Shown: piece by piece, positions 51,112-63,980 of the stretch | How positions within the stretch are numbered: the stretch's first letter is position 1 | Layout of the letters: every line of letters begins with the position of its first letter | NCBI GenBank assembly: GCA_013396635.1 | Contig: WBMW01005662.1 | Span: forward strand, 507,077-571,076 | Source: Penelope pileata | Lineage: Eukaryota; Chordata; Aves; Galliformes; Cracidae | Direction of reading: 5' to 3' | Length of the DNA: 64,000 nt | Notes under the pieces: model-generated | Databases searched by the model: none | Seen by the model: only the letters and a program-made list of their open reading frames with translations | What the model was told of the DNA's origin: nothing | Position numbers and translations under genes: made by a program

Positions 51112-54100
51112 TAGTGAAAAGCAACAACTGCCACAAGCTTCTTATGAAATATGAGAAATCCATGTCAGTTGATTCAGTAAAGGAGCAACAAGCTGAACAA
51201 GTGAAACAGACTGCTCTAGGAATTTCTCTCAAAAGATATACTGGAGCTTAGAAAATGAATCTACTGCAACTTTATCACCGTGTCCCATCGTTATTGCATG
51301 TATCGGGGATTCCTACATCAGATTTTCTTGTTTCATCTCCAGCCAAAAACAAAGAGTGGAATCTTTTTGGCTGTATTCAGATCTTAATGTTCCAGTCACT
51401 CACAGGGGAACTAGCTGAAGCAGGCCAACGCTTCCCCCACATGCACATCCGGGTTGTTTTCTGTGGCAGTGAGTCTGCGAGGGGAGGTGGTGTGTAACTT
51501 ATGCCCTGATACACAATCAGGACACACCTGAGGAATGTGCCTGAACTCAGAAACTCAAAGCGTGTGCTCCCGTACTTGGTAACACATGCTTTGGCTTGTG
51601 TGTATCTAAATCCATGAAAACGCATATTCTTTTATTTGGGCTACCACATTCGAAGCTTCTTAACTTACAAAAAACATCATCAGAAGTTAGGTAGCTGATT
51701 TCTTCTGATTTTTTTTTAAAATGTCATCTCTACTCTGCAGTCTCCAAGCTGGACTAGGTGACTGTAGGCTCCTCACCAAAAAACGATGGGTGCCTGTATC
51801 TATCAGTCCTGGCATCTTTGCATCTGCCATTTTTCTGCAAGCTTTCACCTCTGTAGCTTCTGAAGCAAACCTAGCTCTGGAGCTTTGAGAACTGGCTCCC
51901 ACTGGGAGTGAGGGACCGTAAAACATCCTGGGGAAAAAAAAAAGTTTTTCTTCCAATTATTTTCCTAAGCTACCTGTTTTCAGTGGATCGAATTCCTAGG
52001 AGATCTGTGTGAATGCAAGGGGAAGGAGACAAGGTGCAGAAATACAAGTTTGTTAATGATTAGCTTTTCTTTTCATATAGTCATCTGAACCATTGGATTT
52101 ATTTATCTTTTTATTTTTCTCTACAGAGCACTAAAAGCCTAATTTTCCAGCCCAGTATCTTTATCAGTTTAAACTTATTCGTGCATTTGTTAATACTGAC
52201 ACATTTGATAGTATATAGCTACATTCCCATGTCAGATAAATGGCCCACTCTGCAATGGGATACTGTCATTCTCTATCTATTCATAGAAAATAATCTAATC
52301 ACAGACCTTGAAAGAGACCAGGAAGGTAAGGCTCAGCATGCACATAGTATGGTTGATCAAGGATAGTTCAGCAAGGACAGTTCTCCTTACAAAACCCTGA
52401 CTTGTTTGATATGAAACCCCCCAACAGGGTTTACCGTTTCAGCAGACCTTTTTCAATGTTCAAAACGAGAAGCAGGGCTCCACTTTCCATCTAACACAGC
52501 CTGTAGACCAACAGTGATCATGCTAGTAGTCACCTAGCATATGTGAATTCTAGAAGAGTCTCCACTGAGCAGCGGCTGAAGTCCAACATCAGGCATCCTA
52601 GGTGAATTCTTTCCCTGCCTGACGAGAGGATTGTCTTCGAACTACTGATGTTTGCCTATGAATAGAAATATTCATTGAGATAAAGAAAACTAATTAATGT
52701 GCCCAGTCATTATGGCACTTGCCAGAGTTAAGGGAAGACTAAAATCACATCTTTGCTTTAATGGTTAATCCATGTATCAGGCTTCTTGAAAACTGAGCAG
52801 ACTTAGGCTGATATAGGTAATTGCGTAGCTCTAAAGGTGGTTGTGTTTGCCCTGCGCAGTTTGGTTTCACGGCTCTTTACTGAATATTACAGCTCAAGAA
52901 GTGACATCTAGGTCAGAAGTACTTTTAGTTCAATATTCACATTTCAAGGCCTAATTGGTCTGTGATGTAAATCTGGCTTTGGATTCCAACAGACCAAAGT
53001 CTGGGAGTTTTTTCAGCTGTGAAAAACCATGTCATGCATTTGCAGAGATCACAAATGTTCTATTTTGAACAGATACAACTTAAAAACAGAACAGGAAACC
53101 AAACCCAGCCAGATATGACTGCGACACAGAAAACAGACTGGACTGATGTTTTCATAACTGTACTCTGTACACCCAGAAATCAAAGGTATGTTAGATCTTC
53201 ATTTTTGGTTTGGCTCATTTTTAATGAAAAGCTTGATACTACCTAGCCTTTTGAATCAGGAACATGAGCGCTTGACAGCAGCGATGAAAATGCCAATGAA
53301 TGTGTTAGAAGATTGTATGGCTCTAGGAAGTAACACAGCTCTAACTAACTGTTAACTAGCTTTAACTAACTGATTCAAAGTTGCAAAACAGAAAAGAAAG
53401 ACCCTTGGGTATTGTTTCAAACTCCCTCCCTTTAGGCTAGTCCAACCCCCGCACAAATTCATGTGAACTAGAAATGGACTAGTACACATGGAGAGGCTGT
53501 GTGTGCTTAAAATCTCTTTAGGTTCACTGACTCCATTTAATCCCAGCACAAGAATCTCCCCAGAATTATCTCCAGTTCCTATAGATGGGTTTGGCTGCCA
53601 TTCAGGTTTGACACTCAGTGATTAGCCCTGCCTATTGGCTAGGCTAAAATATTTTAAAATTGCTTCTGCTTTCTTTACCAACATTTTCAAATGTGAATGA
53701 ACAGAAAATACTGTTCTGACCTCCTAGCCTTGAAGACATATATGGTCTAGTAAAGGAGAGAGCTTTCTCCTATTGTTTACATGGGAGCAGAATTAAAGCA
53801 CAGAAGTCCTGAGTGGGTGACAGAATTGCACAGAAGGTATGTATTAAAGAAGGTTTAGTGGAAGAGGAATCACATTAAAACTTCACTCAAATAATCATTT
53901 TGGAGGGCACTGAAGGAACAGTTGTTCAAATGCTGTTCAACTAGCAAAATGGTTATCATACCTATGAGGCAATTTATTTGACAACTTTTTCAATAATTTA
54001 TCTAGCACTGATTATATTGCATTTGTAAGTGAGAAAGTGTAAATTATCAGCCTCATTTAATTTTGCTGCCACAGGCTCCCATGGAGAGCTTTTGTATTGG

Positions 54101-54677
54101 TGTCATGGAAACCTGTTCCCCTTGTATACCTGACTGCGTGCACCCAGTGGAACTGCTGCAGTGGAAAACAACTTGCATCTCCCAGTTGGAGGACTTGACA
54201 GTTCTTATGGATGCCTGAGTTTCTGGATCTCTTTGTCAGTTGAATCTGAGCTATGAACTGTAATTAAATATTTTTCCCATCATGATGTCCTCAGCTTTTG
54301 GATTTGGGGACTTTTTTTATTATTATTATTTTTTTATTTTTAAACATTCTTCTGCTTTTTCACATCCCCATCTAAAAATTCTGCTCAGCGGAGGGAGGCA
54401 TGGTGCAAACTGGCAGTCTGATCAGATGCTTGGCTTAGTTTGTCAGCAATCACTTTCGGGGGGGACAAATGGTTGATATGAGAGCAGATTCACAGGATCT
54501 AGTGAAAAGATATTCTTGTAATGGTTACATGAATCAGGAAGGTTTATCTCTTTCTATCTCTGTTTCAGTGCAGAGACAGCTGGAAGCTGATGGGGAGGAA
54601 GCAGCTTCTTGGTTAGTGGTAAGGGCAAAGGGAGGTGTACATTTCCTCTTGAAAAAAAGTGCAATGTATAAAGGTTT

Positions 54678-54726
54678 TTCTTCTTCTTCTTCTTCTTCTT
54701 CTTCTATTATTATTATTATTATTATT
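54678..54726 (+). repeat. Compound microsatellite (TTC)n(ATT)n
   Basis: About nine TTC units (54678-54705) switch directly to seven ATT units (54706-54726). This is a likely length-polymorphic marker. Confidence 0.93.
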
Positions 54727-54990
54727 GTAGACAGTGATAAAGGACAAGCCATTTTGTTACTGTCACTGCCACATCATCAGCTTGCAGTGCATGAGCACAA
54801 GGACAGAAGTCCTATACCTACCTATTTTTCTCGTGTTGGGAGTGGAAATTCACACCTTAGTCTGTTGCTTTATCACATAGTAATCTGTGAGAAAGGCCTT
54901 ATATAGTACCCAACCCAGAGCAGATCAGTTCAGAAATTGGTAAGCAACTCATTTGTTTCAAAGGTAGTGGAAATCTTAGGCTACATATGG

Positions 54991-55032
54991 CTGTGGTTTC
55001 CCTCATCTAGAAAAGTAGATAATAAAACTAGT
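54991..55032 (+). mobile_element. Possible MIR/CORE-SINE-like tail
   Basis: 'ctgtggtttccctcatctag', then 'aaaagtagataataaaacta', resembles the MIR segment with TTTCC.CATCTG followed by AAA and GATAATAA. It is short and diverged, so the call is tentative. Confidence 0.3.
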
Positions 55033-55841
55033 AACAGAAATGAACAGGATGGCAAAGGTGGTGGAAAGCATGGATTGGCCTCAGTGAGTGGGGAGACAAG
55101 CTAGTATGAGATGCTTTAGTTTGGAAAAGAGGTTGTTGAGGAGGTGTGACAGAAGTACAACTGCTTCTGAAAGACAGAGATGACAAACAGAATATTTTGT
55201 TACTGCTTCTCAAATCACAAGGTCCACAGACATCAAACCAACTTAACAGGTGGTTGATTTAAAATGAATGCAAATAATACATAGCTGAACTGTGAAATTT
55301 TTTGATCCAGGGAACTGTGAATACCAATGATTGATTAGACAAATTCATGGCAATTAAATCCATCAGGACAAAAATGCTACTACAGCTGCCAGGCAGTGAA
55401 ATTCTTGAACTGCGGGTAGCTGAAGTACAGTCAAGACAAGTGTTAGTGTACTCTATACTCATTTTTCAAATAGTCTACGACTAGTTATAGTTGCAGATAG
55501 GTATTAAGATGCATTGAGCACTGATACAATACATATACAGCTGTGCTTTTACATTGTGTTTCCCTGTGCTATTTGAGAACAAAAGCAATGATAAATCAAG
55601 TAAGCTATTGTTAAGAAAACTAAAAGAGCATCTGAAAAAAGTTATTGAAATAATGCAAATCTGGATTCCAAATTTATTGAGGATTTTGGGGTTAGGCTCA
55701 TTAGAACTTCAGCTGCAATGTTCAGGACCACACGCTTATTTGGACTCCTGCCTTCAAAAATGTGGACTGTTGTTCTGCTTTTGTTTTTTTCCCAGAATTT
55801 TGATTCTAACTCATGTCTAATATACGTTACTTTACCTTTTC

Positions 55842-55856
55842 TTTTTTTTTTTTTTT
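55842..55856 (+). repeat. Poly-T tract (15 T)
   Basis: Homopolymer run in intergenic DNA. Confidence 0.8.
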
Positions 55857-57624
55857 GAGTCTGCTGGAGCTCACAACTGATCTAATAAAAGTTTTGGACG
55901 ATCTGGCAGAATTCCATCTCCCAGGAGGATATGAGACTCACATTTAAATTCTGGGGTGAGCAGTACCATAGCTACATGTACTAAAATTAAACAAAGTATT
56001 TGTCAACACAAAACTTTTTAGATCTTTTGCTTCAAAGGTAAACAGAAGCTTAATTTCTAGTATTTCTCAGCTTTTGCAGAAGCATTCTAAGAGGCTCAGC
56101 TTTAAACAAGATTAAACATGTTCACAGCTGAAATCTAAATGGGTTCTGCATCCCTGTTGAAATGTTCTGCTTAAATGTTTGATCCTTAATACAGTCTACA
56201 CTCTGCCCACAGCAAATGTTCCCCCCAGCTGCTGTTCTTCCCATTAACAGAAAGTCAAGACGAACTAAGGTCCTGTTCCATCCAAACACATTGAAGCCAA
56301 GAGTTTGGTAGCTGCCGTTCAATATGCAGTGGCCTCTAATAGATTGGGTAATTGACTGCCCACCTATTCGGAACTCATGTTGCATGAAAATAACACTCAC
56401 ATTGTTAGAAATATTTTCCTGATCATTGAGTGCTTCTGATTTCCAGTCACTCATATAGGCTCCCCCCTCCTTCCCATTTTGGAAAATTCACTCTAAAAAG
56501 GATGAAAAAATGAGGATTTTTTCATCATTATCCAGTGTTCAACCATAAGGGTAAGTTTCATCTTGGAGCAGAAAGGGGAATGCAAAAGCCCTAGGATCAT
56601 GTCAGATTCAGTCTGTCCATCCCTGAATTAGTGTAGGTAAGTCATTACATTTCCATCTGATACATTTCAAAATTTGTATTACCTCTTGCCATTTGTCTGC
56701 TTTGTCAGTCTGCATTACTTGAAGAATGAGGAGCAGAATGGAATCTCTTTATTTCCAAACACTGTAGAAAAAAAATTAAAAAAAAATGACTTCCATATAA
56801 AGACAGTGATAAACAAGCCTTTTCCTCCAGCTTTTGGCTAGAGTTACATGGTACCAAACTGTATAATTCTCAGTTATTTTAAAGGCAAATATTGCAATTC
56901 CTCCTATTCGGTGGTACATGAGAAAACATCCAGAATTCATCAGGGTCGCTAGATGAAGCTCTGTCATAGGAGAGACAATGTAACAGGGTTTGATTCCTTT
57001 GTCTGATTACTCAATTTGACTTACTAACCTTGCAGCCATTTTACTTCATTTTTGGTCTTGTGAGGTAATAGGAGTAAATTGGCAGAAGGTTAGGCAAAAG
57101 CTTTTTACCTATCAGACAGGGTCTTTTCTTGTGTCCATTTGAGTAGTACAACTGACCAATGTAGTGCATTAATTAAGCAAGCACAGATTCCTCTGAGTGT
57201 GTACTAAATTGCCCAGTGCAAGCTTGTCATTGCAATTGGTTGCATTTCTCCTTTTTCTCCTTCAGCAAATCCTTATCTCTTAGCTTTCTGCCACAAGCTT
57301 CTTTGAGGTGGGGAGGAAAGACATGAGACAACACTCAATCTATACAAAATTAAAGTGAAAATCTATTAATACACACATAAAAGAAAAAACTCTGAATGTA
57401 AACAAGAACAATTTCCGTAGGGTCTATAATCGTCAAGTACCTACTTTTAGTAGCTGGGAGAAATGACCAAGGACACTTCTGAAAGAGCACTCTAGTGTTA
57501 TATCTGCACTATTAGCTCAGCAAACCAATATCACCACCAGACCCCATCAATATCAATCTATTTGCCTTTACAGAAGTAATTAAACATTCACAGGCCCAGA
57601 GCAAGCACAGGCAATTAGGAAGGA

Positions 57625-57690
57625 TATGATGGCCCAGTGGCTAGATCTCTCACCAGGGATATAGGAGAACAGGGTTCAAGATCCTACTCA
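57625..57690 (+). mobile_element. tRNA-derived SINE head (remnant)
   Basis: Contains a box A-like 'tggcccagtggctaga' (57630-57645) and a box B-like 'gggttcaagatcct' (57672-57685) at tRNA-like spacing, in the style of ancient amniote tRNA SINEs of the MIR/CORE type. The acceptor-stem ends do not pair, so it is not a working tRNA gene. The body and tail of the element are not recognisable after 57690. Confidence 0.6.
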
Positions 57691-60600
57691 AGCATCCATT
57701 TAATTATTTATATACCCTAATAGACACTATTTATCTACTTTAATAGCACTAACAAGAGATCTTACTTGAAAAAGTCCTGTTCCAAATATCTGTTAGCATC
57801 ATGGTGAGAGTACACCACTACATTGTTAAAAAGATGCTTTTTATTGTTAAACTGACGCAGTGAAAGAAGCTTGTTAGTAATTAGACACTAGTGAGCAGAA
57901 GACTGATCTCCCTTCCCCTTGAGTTTTCTTTCACCGAACAATGGGAACTTTATTTGTATTTCATTTACTTTCATGAAAGGAGGAAGTTATTTCTTGCCAC
58001 TGCTGTAGCAAAAAAAGCTGTATCCCAGCCAGAGAGTTACCTTGGCTCAGTGGATACCTTTCCAATGAGCTCTGGGGTATAAGGAAGCTGAGGACTGTTG
58101 CAAATTAAGCGTGAAGTCACAGGAAGCAGGCTTTGTTTGGGGAGCCATTCAGCAGTGTGGCATCACCTTGTCTTGTCTACTTCAAGGCATAACAACCCTA
58201 AGAGAAAATGCACATGACTTTAAAAGCTCAGGGTTGGGGTGGAGCCTGGCTTTAGAACTGAGCTTGTGGAGGAGAATTTGTTACAAATCAGCTTAGCTAA
58301 GAAATAATTTTGTGAGGATTACTGATGGAATAGCTAACAGCAGGATAATTTGATTAGAGACATGGAATTAGATCACGGAGTGGCTTAAAATAAACTGCTT
58401 AGATATTTTAAAGCTATGAGTAATAGGAAAGACTGGAAGAGTCCTTGCCCTCCATAACTTTTGGTTAGATTTTCAAAGAAAGCATTGAAGAAGATTCTCC
58501 AGTGTTGGAGGCTGTGTGGAGGAGGAATTCACATGATCATGAACATAAGGAATGGAGCAGAGATAATAGACACCAAAGGGCTGGTGCAGAAGAATCTCTG
58601 TTATGGAAGAGGACGTTGCATGGGGCATGGTTGGGGAACTGTCCTGCACACATGGGATTTTTTTCCATCGTGGACCAAGAAACTGTTTTCTTATTGTTAA
58701 TACCGAGTTATTAAGGATGATTACTTCAAACAGAAACTGAACTACCGTAGCAACAAATAGAACGCTTTCGTTACAGAAAATCTGTATAGTATGTGAAGAG
58801 GAAAGCAAAATTTGAAGGTGCAGCAGTGCTTTGTAGCCTAAAGTCCTTCTCGGGACCAAGTGTGGGCAGCTAACAAGTTTTTGAGTGTATTACCCTGAAG
58901 CCTAATATGATTTTTGAACTACATGAAGTGCGTTGCTTGAGCTAACATTAGTGAAAAATTATGCTTTTTAGCCAAGACAGGATCTTTAAGGAAGTGGGGA
59001 CTGAGTTCAAAATGAAAGGATAAGCTTTTGCTGAGGGTTCTTTTTTTCTGCTCAGTAAAATAATCAAACAGGCTGCTGAATGGCTGTGAATGTTGCCATA
59101 GCTGTGGTATAGGTGTGGTGCAAAAGCTGCTTACTCTCCACTCTCCTCAATGGGATTTCTAGCCCTGCGCTCAGCCATGGCTATAAACAACCAATGAGGC
59201 ACAACAGCCTCTGTAGTACTGCAGCGCAGGAAAGCATGGAAGCCTGCTGCTTTGTTTCTGACATTTATAGGACCACTGTGGATGGATGGGGCTTCCAGCA
59301 GGAACTTAACCTCCAGCCAAGCCCAGCTTTCTGCTGTAGAAGGCCAAACTGGCACATGATCCCAGGACTGCAAGTGAGCCTGCCTGAGCTATTGTTCAGA
59401 TTATAGATCTTTCAACCTCTTCCCAACAGCAGATATGCATTTCCCTGCCTGCACTGCTGTGGGACTTGATTTGCAATGAGCTTGTTGGCACAGCCTCCCT
59501 GGAGGAGGCATGCTGAGCACCTTCTGATCCTGCTGACTTCTTGAGATTCAAAAACATTTGTCACAACTGGGAACTACACAACATTTGGCAAGCCCTAAAA
59601 TACAAAACATTGAATGGATGTATTTCTCTGTCATATCTCTGCTAATAGCTATGCATAATGCTAGGCCAAGCACTGCTTTGCTATACAATTAGCGACTGAA
59701 AACCACAGCTAGTTTTCAGAAGCCCTCCAGTGTGCAGTTGTCTGCTCTCTGCTCCTTCACTGCGTTCAGAATTCATAATCCACAATACAGACAATGCTTC
59801 CACTTGACATTTCATCTTGAAGGAGGAAAAATTTCGCATTTCAAACTGCGTGACTAAGAAATGTTATTAGACACTTCAGAGCAGTGACTCTTCGAGGTTG
59901 CTTCCCATTACATTTAGAATAATGTGGTTAAAAAAATGAGATGAAGAAAGTTGCTTTTCCATTATGGCCAATCTGTTCTGTAGGCCTCATTAGTCCTTGG
60001 GTACACTGATCCTCATCACAACATCAAGTCTAAATGCTTGAAATATTTTCTGACTATGGACCATTGCTCTACAACTGTAGAGACAACACTGTCTTGTGCT
60101 CTCAACTTTCTTTTTATCCACTCCAACTCTACCTCAACCACATGAGAACGACAGCATATTTTTATCTAGAAAAGAACGATTGAGAGATACTTTTAACGAT
60201 CTTTAATGCGAAATCTGATTTATATTTTTTAGAAAATAAGAAATTTAACCCTACTGTTCATTACTATACTTAACTCCCCTCCTTGGTTCTGTGGAATATC
60301 AGACACCAGATAGCTCATTTAATCTCCTGAAAATCCAGGCACAACAAACAGCTCCTTCAGAACACTTTGGAGATGGTTGAATGTACCTCTCAGATGTTCA
60401 GTAGAATGATAATTAAAATAATAATCCTTCCCTCCATCTTCAGCTTTGGAAATAGCCTCATAAGCAGTAAGAGACTTTAAGTTATCATCTCAGTAAAACC
60501 AATACTGTACGTAGGGTTCTCGCCCAAGTCACCAGCCTGCCTTCACCTGCTTCCTTTTCACTCTGGTCATCATGAAGTAAGGAAATGCTCAGAGGGACTG

Positions 60601-60763
60601 AGCCATATATTGGGAGTATCAACTCAATGAGGATGAGGTCTGACTTTTTAGATTTGGAGGAGAAAAGCCTACTGAAGCTCTGAAGAATTTTTCTGTGTGC
60701 CTATTTCTGTGACTACACTTCTCTTTTTGACCATTTTTTTTCTCTTCAACACAACTTGCCAAT

Positions 60764-60912
60764 TTGTTTTATCTTACAGCTCTAGCAGATTTGAAGGGTT
60801 TAGTGCCTGTTGGCAGAAATAATAGATGTGTACCAAATGCCATTTCAGAACTGCGCTCTTTATTTCAAGTCCCTTAAGACCTCACATCTCTAGCAGCTCC
60901 TTCAGAGGGTAC
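60764..60912 (+). repeat. Duplicated ~150-bp block, copy 1
   Basis: Direct repeat of 62143-62295, agreeing at roughly four in five positions by eye, from 'tgttttatcttacagctcta' through 'cctcacatctctagcagct' to 'agagggtac'. The unit begins with a pyrimidine-rich stretch ending in 'cttacag' like a splice acceptor. After it, this copy has a 32-codon open frame (ALADLKGLVPV...) ending in TAA. Copy 2 has a one-base deletion that breaks this frame. No family is recognised. Confidence 0.75.
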
Positions 60913-62142
60913 TCGATATTCCTGAGGGGTTTGTTTATCTTCAGTAGACACAGGGCTGTGCCATGCACTCCTAGTGAAGAGGTACCTTATGGTATATCTT
61001 CACAACACTGCTAGAATCAGCAGATCTGGGCCACCCCCCTGAGCTGCTTAGGGCAGCAGAACGATTTTGAATCTTTTGGACTGCTGAATTTTGAAATTAG
61101 GAAACTGAAATGAGCTGAGGTTAAATTAATCCAAACTTAGAAAAATCGGGTTTGATTTATTTAGAAAGACATATATTTTTAAGGCAGGTCTTGTTATACT
61201 CATTTGGCTTCATTAATCTCCAGGAAGGTTACACTATTGCAAGCTTTTCATTAAAATCTTCTTTACGGTATAAATCAGAAAGAATGTGGAACAGGACAGA
61301 ATACATTCAATAATTAAGGTTCTGCTCTTTGAAACATTATATGTATATGGCTTACTAAATGCAATGAACTTTATTCAATGTGTTTAAGTATTTGTAAAGA
61401 TCAGATATAGATCTGTAAGATAATGGTCTAATTTATGTACTGTAGTATAGACATTGTCACTGATATTATAAATCTCTCTTAAGTAATTTCACCAGAGCGC
61501 AATGTGACAGAATCTGGGCTGCTCTTCTGAAGAACCAAGAGAGGGTTAGAAATCTCTGGGATGGAGTTAGTTGCCAGAAGGACTGTCTACGCCATATAAT
61601 ATCCTGTGCATGCAAGTTATCCTGCTCGTCTCTTCTCCCTTGCTGTGCTATCAACATCTCAATTTCCAGGTTAGTTGACAGGTGAGAGTTCACGGATCAA
61701 AATCCTCAGATTTCCAGAACCAGACAGTCAGAACTGGAAGGTCAAAGGTTAAGAAAAAGACTAATCGTTAATAAGTACAGAGAATCCACACACCAGTCAC
61801 CCCAGTTCTGAAATACTCTCTTCCTGTTTAGATTGCATAGAAATACAACTTATGGCAAATTAGCAGTTCTTTCTGATAAGATAACACTCCTTTGAGAGCA
61901 GGGATACTGTGTTAAGAGTTAGCTGTTCAGAGTCCAACTGTTCTTCCCAAGAGGTTCCAAGGATTTAAATCTTTCCAAAACTGTTTGAAGAACAGAGGTA
62001 TTTCATTAACCTTTGCTTTTTCCGCTGAAGATAAAACACAACTTGGAAAGAAGCTGATTTTACCTTCATGTGAGGATTAGGTCATTATCTGGCACATCCC
62101 TGAGATCTGTTACTGACCACATCCATGTTTTGCTTCGTTCTG
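60913..62142. other. Spacer between the duplicated blocks
   Basis: About 1.2 kb of AT-rich unique-looking sequence. No gene, transposon or terminal repeat structure is recognised inside it, so the two blocks cannot be shown to be LTRs of one element. Confidence 0.6.
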
Positions 62143-62295
62143 TTTTGCTTTTTATCTTGCAGCTTTAGCCGATTTGAAGGGCTTAGCACTTGTAGACGGG
62201 AATAATGATTGTGCATCCCAGTGCCATTTCAGAACAGTACTCTTTCTTTCAAGTCCCTCAAGACCTCACATCTCTAGCAGCTGATGCAGAGGGTA
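62143..62295 (+). repeat. Duplicated ~150-bp block, copy 2, abutting a CR1
   Basis: Partner of 60764-60912 in the same orientation. It ends with 'tgcagagggtac' and within about five bases a CR1 tail begins, so the end of the visible homology coincides with the CR1 insertion. Confidence 0.75.
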
Positions 62296-62298
62296 CAC

Positions 62299-62556
62299 TG
62301 TGCCCAGTGACAGGACAAGAGGCAATGGGACACAGGAGGTTCCCACTGCCCACCAGGCAGCACTTCTGTGCTGTGCGGGTGGCGGAGCACTGGCACAGGG
62401 CGCTCAGAGGCTGTGGGGTCTCCTCCTTGGAGATCTCCAAAAGCTGCCTGGGCATGGGCCTGGGCACCCTGCTCTGGGTGTCCCTGCTGGAGCAGTGCTT
62501 GGAGCAGATAGACTCAGAGGGCCCTGCCAACCTCAGTCATTCTGGGATTCTGCTCC
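62299..62556 (+). mobile_element. CR1 LINE 3' end, plus orientation
   Basis: Starts 'tgcccagtgacaggacaaga' and follows the CR1 3' end: 'ggcaatgggacacaggaggt', 'gcggagcactggcacagg', 'gtctcctccttggagatctc', 'gagggccctgccaacctcag' and the terminal 'cattctgggattctg'. It is 5'-truncated with small internal deletions. It is the longest CR1 fragment in the window (about 260 bp), and it explains the GC-rich 143-codon open frame overlapping it. Confidence 0.94.
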
Positions 62557-63871
62557 ATCATTATCTGGGGATCGGTTATGACACATTCCTACATCATAAC
62601 ACTACTTCACATACTGATTTCGTGATCATTTGTTAAAGTCATAGAGCAGAGTATGAAAGAAGCCTGATAGATGTAACAAAAAGAAGTGCAGAAGAGATAG
62701 AACCCAGGATAATCTGCTTTTGTCCTGCCCACCACAAGGGTAGCAGCGGTGAAATGCAGCCTGAAACATCCCCAAAACCATTGCACTGAGGAATTTCACG
62801 AACCCTAAGAAATTACCTTTTCCCTTCTCACGTGGTTTTCCTTATCAGCCCAGTTAAGTATGCCTGGGAAAATTTCCTCAGAAATAACCTCATAAAAACT
62901 CTGCTGCTTGTTCTTCTATTCCATGAAAGTATTAGTAATCCACCTCCAAAGTCTTAGCCTTAGGGGCTTTTGTTCCCCACCCTGAGTCTTTAAATGCAAT
63001 TTCTGTAGCAAAATTTCAGACACAGGGTAGGCCACATTATTCAGTTGATGGTCTTCATCACTGATTTTTCCAAACAGCTTTTACAGTAACTGGTTTTACT
63101 TGCATAGTAAAAGCTAAAATAAAAGGTTGCATTTATAGCTCATTGCATCACCAGCCACAGCAGCAGGCCCCATTAACAGCCACCTAGCTCAGGGAGAGCT
63201 GCAGTCCCGAATGCAAATCAGTTAAATGAGAAGGACTGCTTCTAATGGTAGATAAAATTATTTGACATTGTCGAGGTCACAATTGCCTGTCTGTTTTTGA
63301 AAGATATTGCTATCAAATGTAAAAGACGTAAAAGGTCAAGTGTATCATTTTAGGAAATACAAGGTTGAAGGGAGAACAAGAGAAGGTGATTTAGCTGTAT
63401 GCTCCTTAGATTGTGATTTCCATATATTAATCTTGCATTAACTCACAGAACAGTCGAGAAACAGCAATGTCTGTTTGTTTTCCTCTTGTACCTGGCTTTC
63501 TCTACTGCACAGACTCTGCAGGCCATAATCAAGCTTCAGGTAAGTGAACCTGGCATGTTGCTGGTGGGACCAAAATTTTATAGACCTCCATGGTGATGGG
63601 GAGCAAAGTTTAAAGTGTTCTTACTAAGAATGAATCAGCTGTGAAAATCTTTTTTCCCTAGACAGGAAAAGCTTTGTTTGAACCATTATCAGAGAACAAT
63701 GCCAATGCCATATTTCAAGTGCAGAACAGCAGTTAATCCCTTATCGAGGAATTATAGCAGCTGCAAAAACAAGGAGCCACCAAGTGAGACTGGAGTGCTT
63801 CTTACAAGTCAGGAACGAGAAGATTAATATCTTAGATAGTCCACTTTTCAGTGTGAAACAGGAGGCTGAAA
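62557..63871. other. Intergenic sequence to right end
   Basis: No gene, RNA or transposon is recognised in this 1.3-kb interval. Confidence 0.65.
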
Positions 63872-63919
63872 ACCTGTCTATAGATATATTAGATCTACCT
63901 GTCTGTAGATATATTTCCT
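63872..63919 (+). repeat. 25-bp tandem duplication, two copies
   Basis: 'acctgtctatagatatatta' plus five bases (63872-63896) is followed directly by a second copy with one early change (63897 onward). A small local duplication. Confidence 0.75.
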
Positions 63920-63980
63920 TTGAATTAGCTCAAAAATGAGCTGCTTTTCAGCAAAACACACATGCTTTCTGAGGCAGGGC

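Larger units (their letters stand above)
45959..54677. other. Downstream intergenic region, part 1
   Basis: No exon-like open frame with recognisable protein content was found on either strand. It contains an 8-bp-arm hairpin at 46853-46874, a pyrimidine microsatellite at 47577-47681 and a poly-A run at 51095-51111. The interval 48480-49520 is somewhat GC-richer but has no CpG-island character. In other vertebrates a long gene-poor interval follows PIK3R1, which agrees with what is seen. Confidence 0.7.
54727..60763. other. Downstream intergenic region, part 2
   Basis: Gene-free as far as can be judged. It holds a possible MIR-like tail (54991-55032), a 15-T run at 55842-55856 and a tRNA-derived SINE remnant at 57625-57690. 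The longest open frames (about 110-130 codons, for example 56122-56454 and 58473-58859 on the minus strand) have no recognisable domain. Confidence 0.7.

Noticed and set aside
57625..57697. Possible functional tRNA gene
   Set aside because: Internal promoter boxes are present but the acceptor stem does not pair and no anticodon arm can be drawn, so it fits a SINE remnant better.
60764..62295. The duplicated blocks as LTRs of an intact endogenous retrovirus
   Set aside because: The 1.2-kb spacer shows no gag, pol or env-like coding, and no primer-binding site or polypurine tract is apparent.
62205..62636. 143-codon plus-strand open frame with GC-rich, protein-like composition (and overlapping frames on both strands)
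   Set aside because: The interval is the untranslated 3' end of a CR1 retrotransposon, and the frame is accidental.
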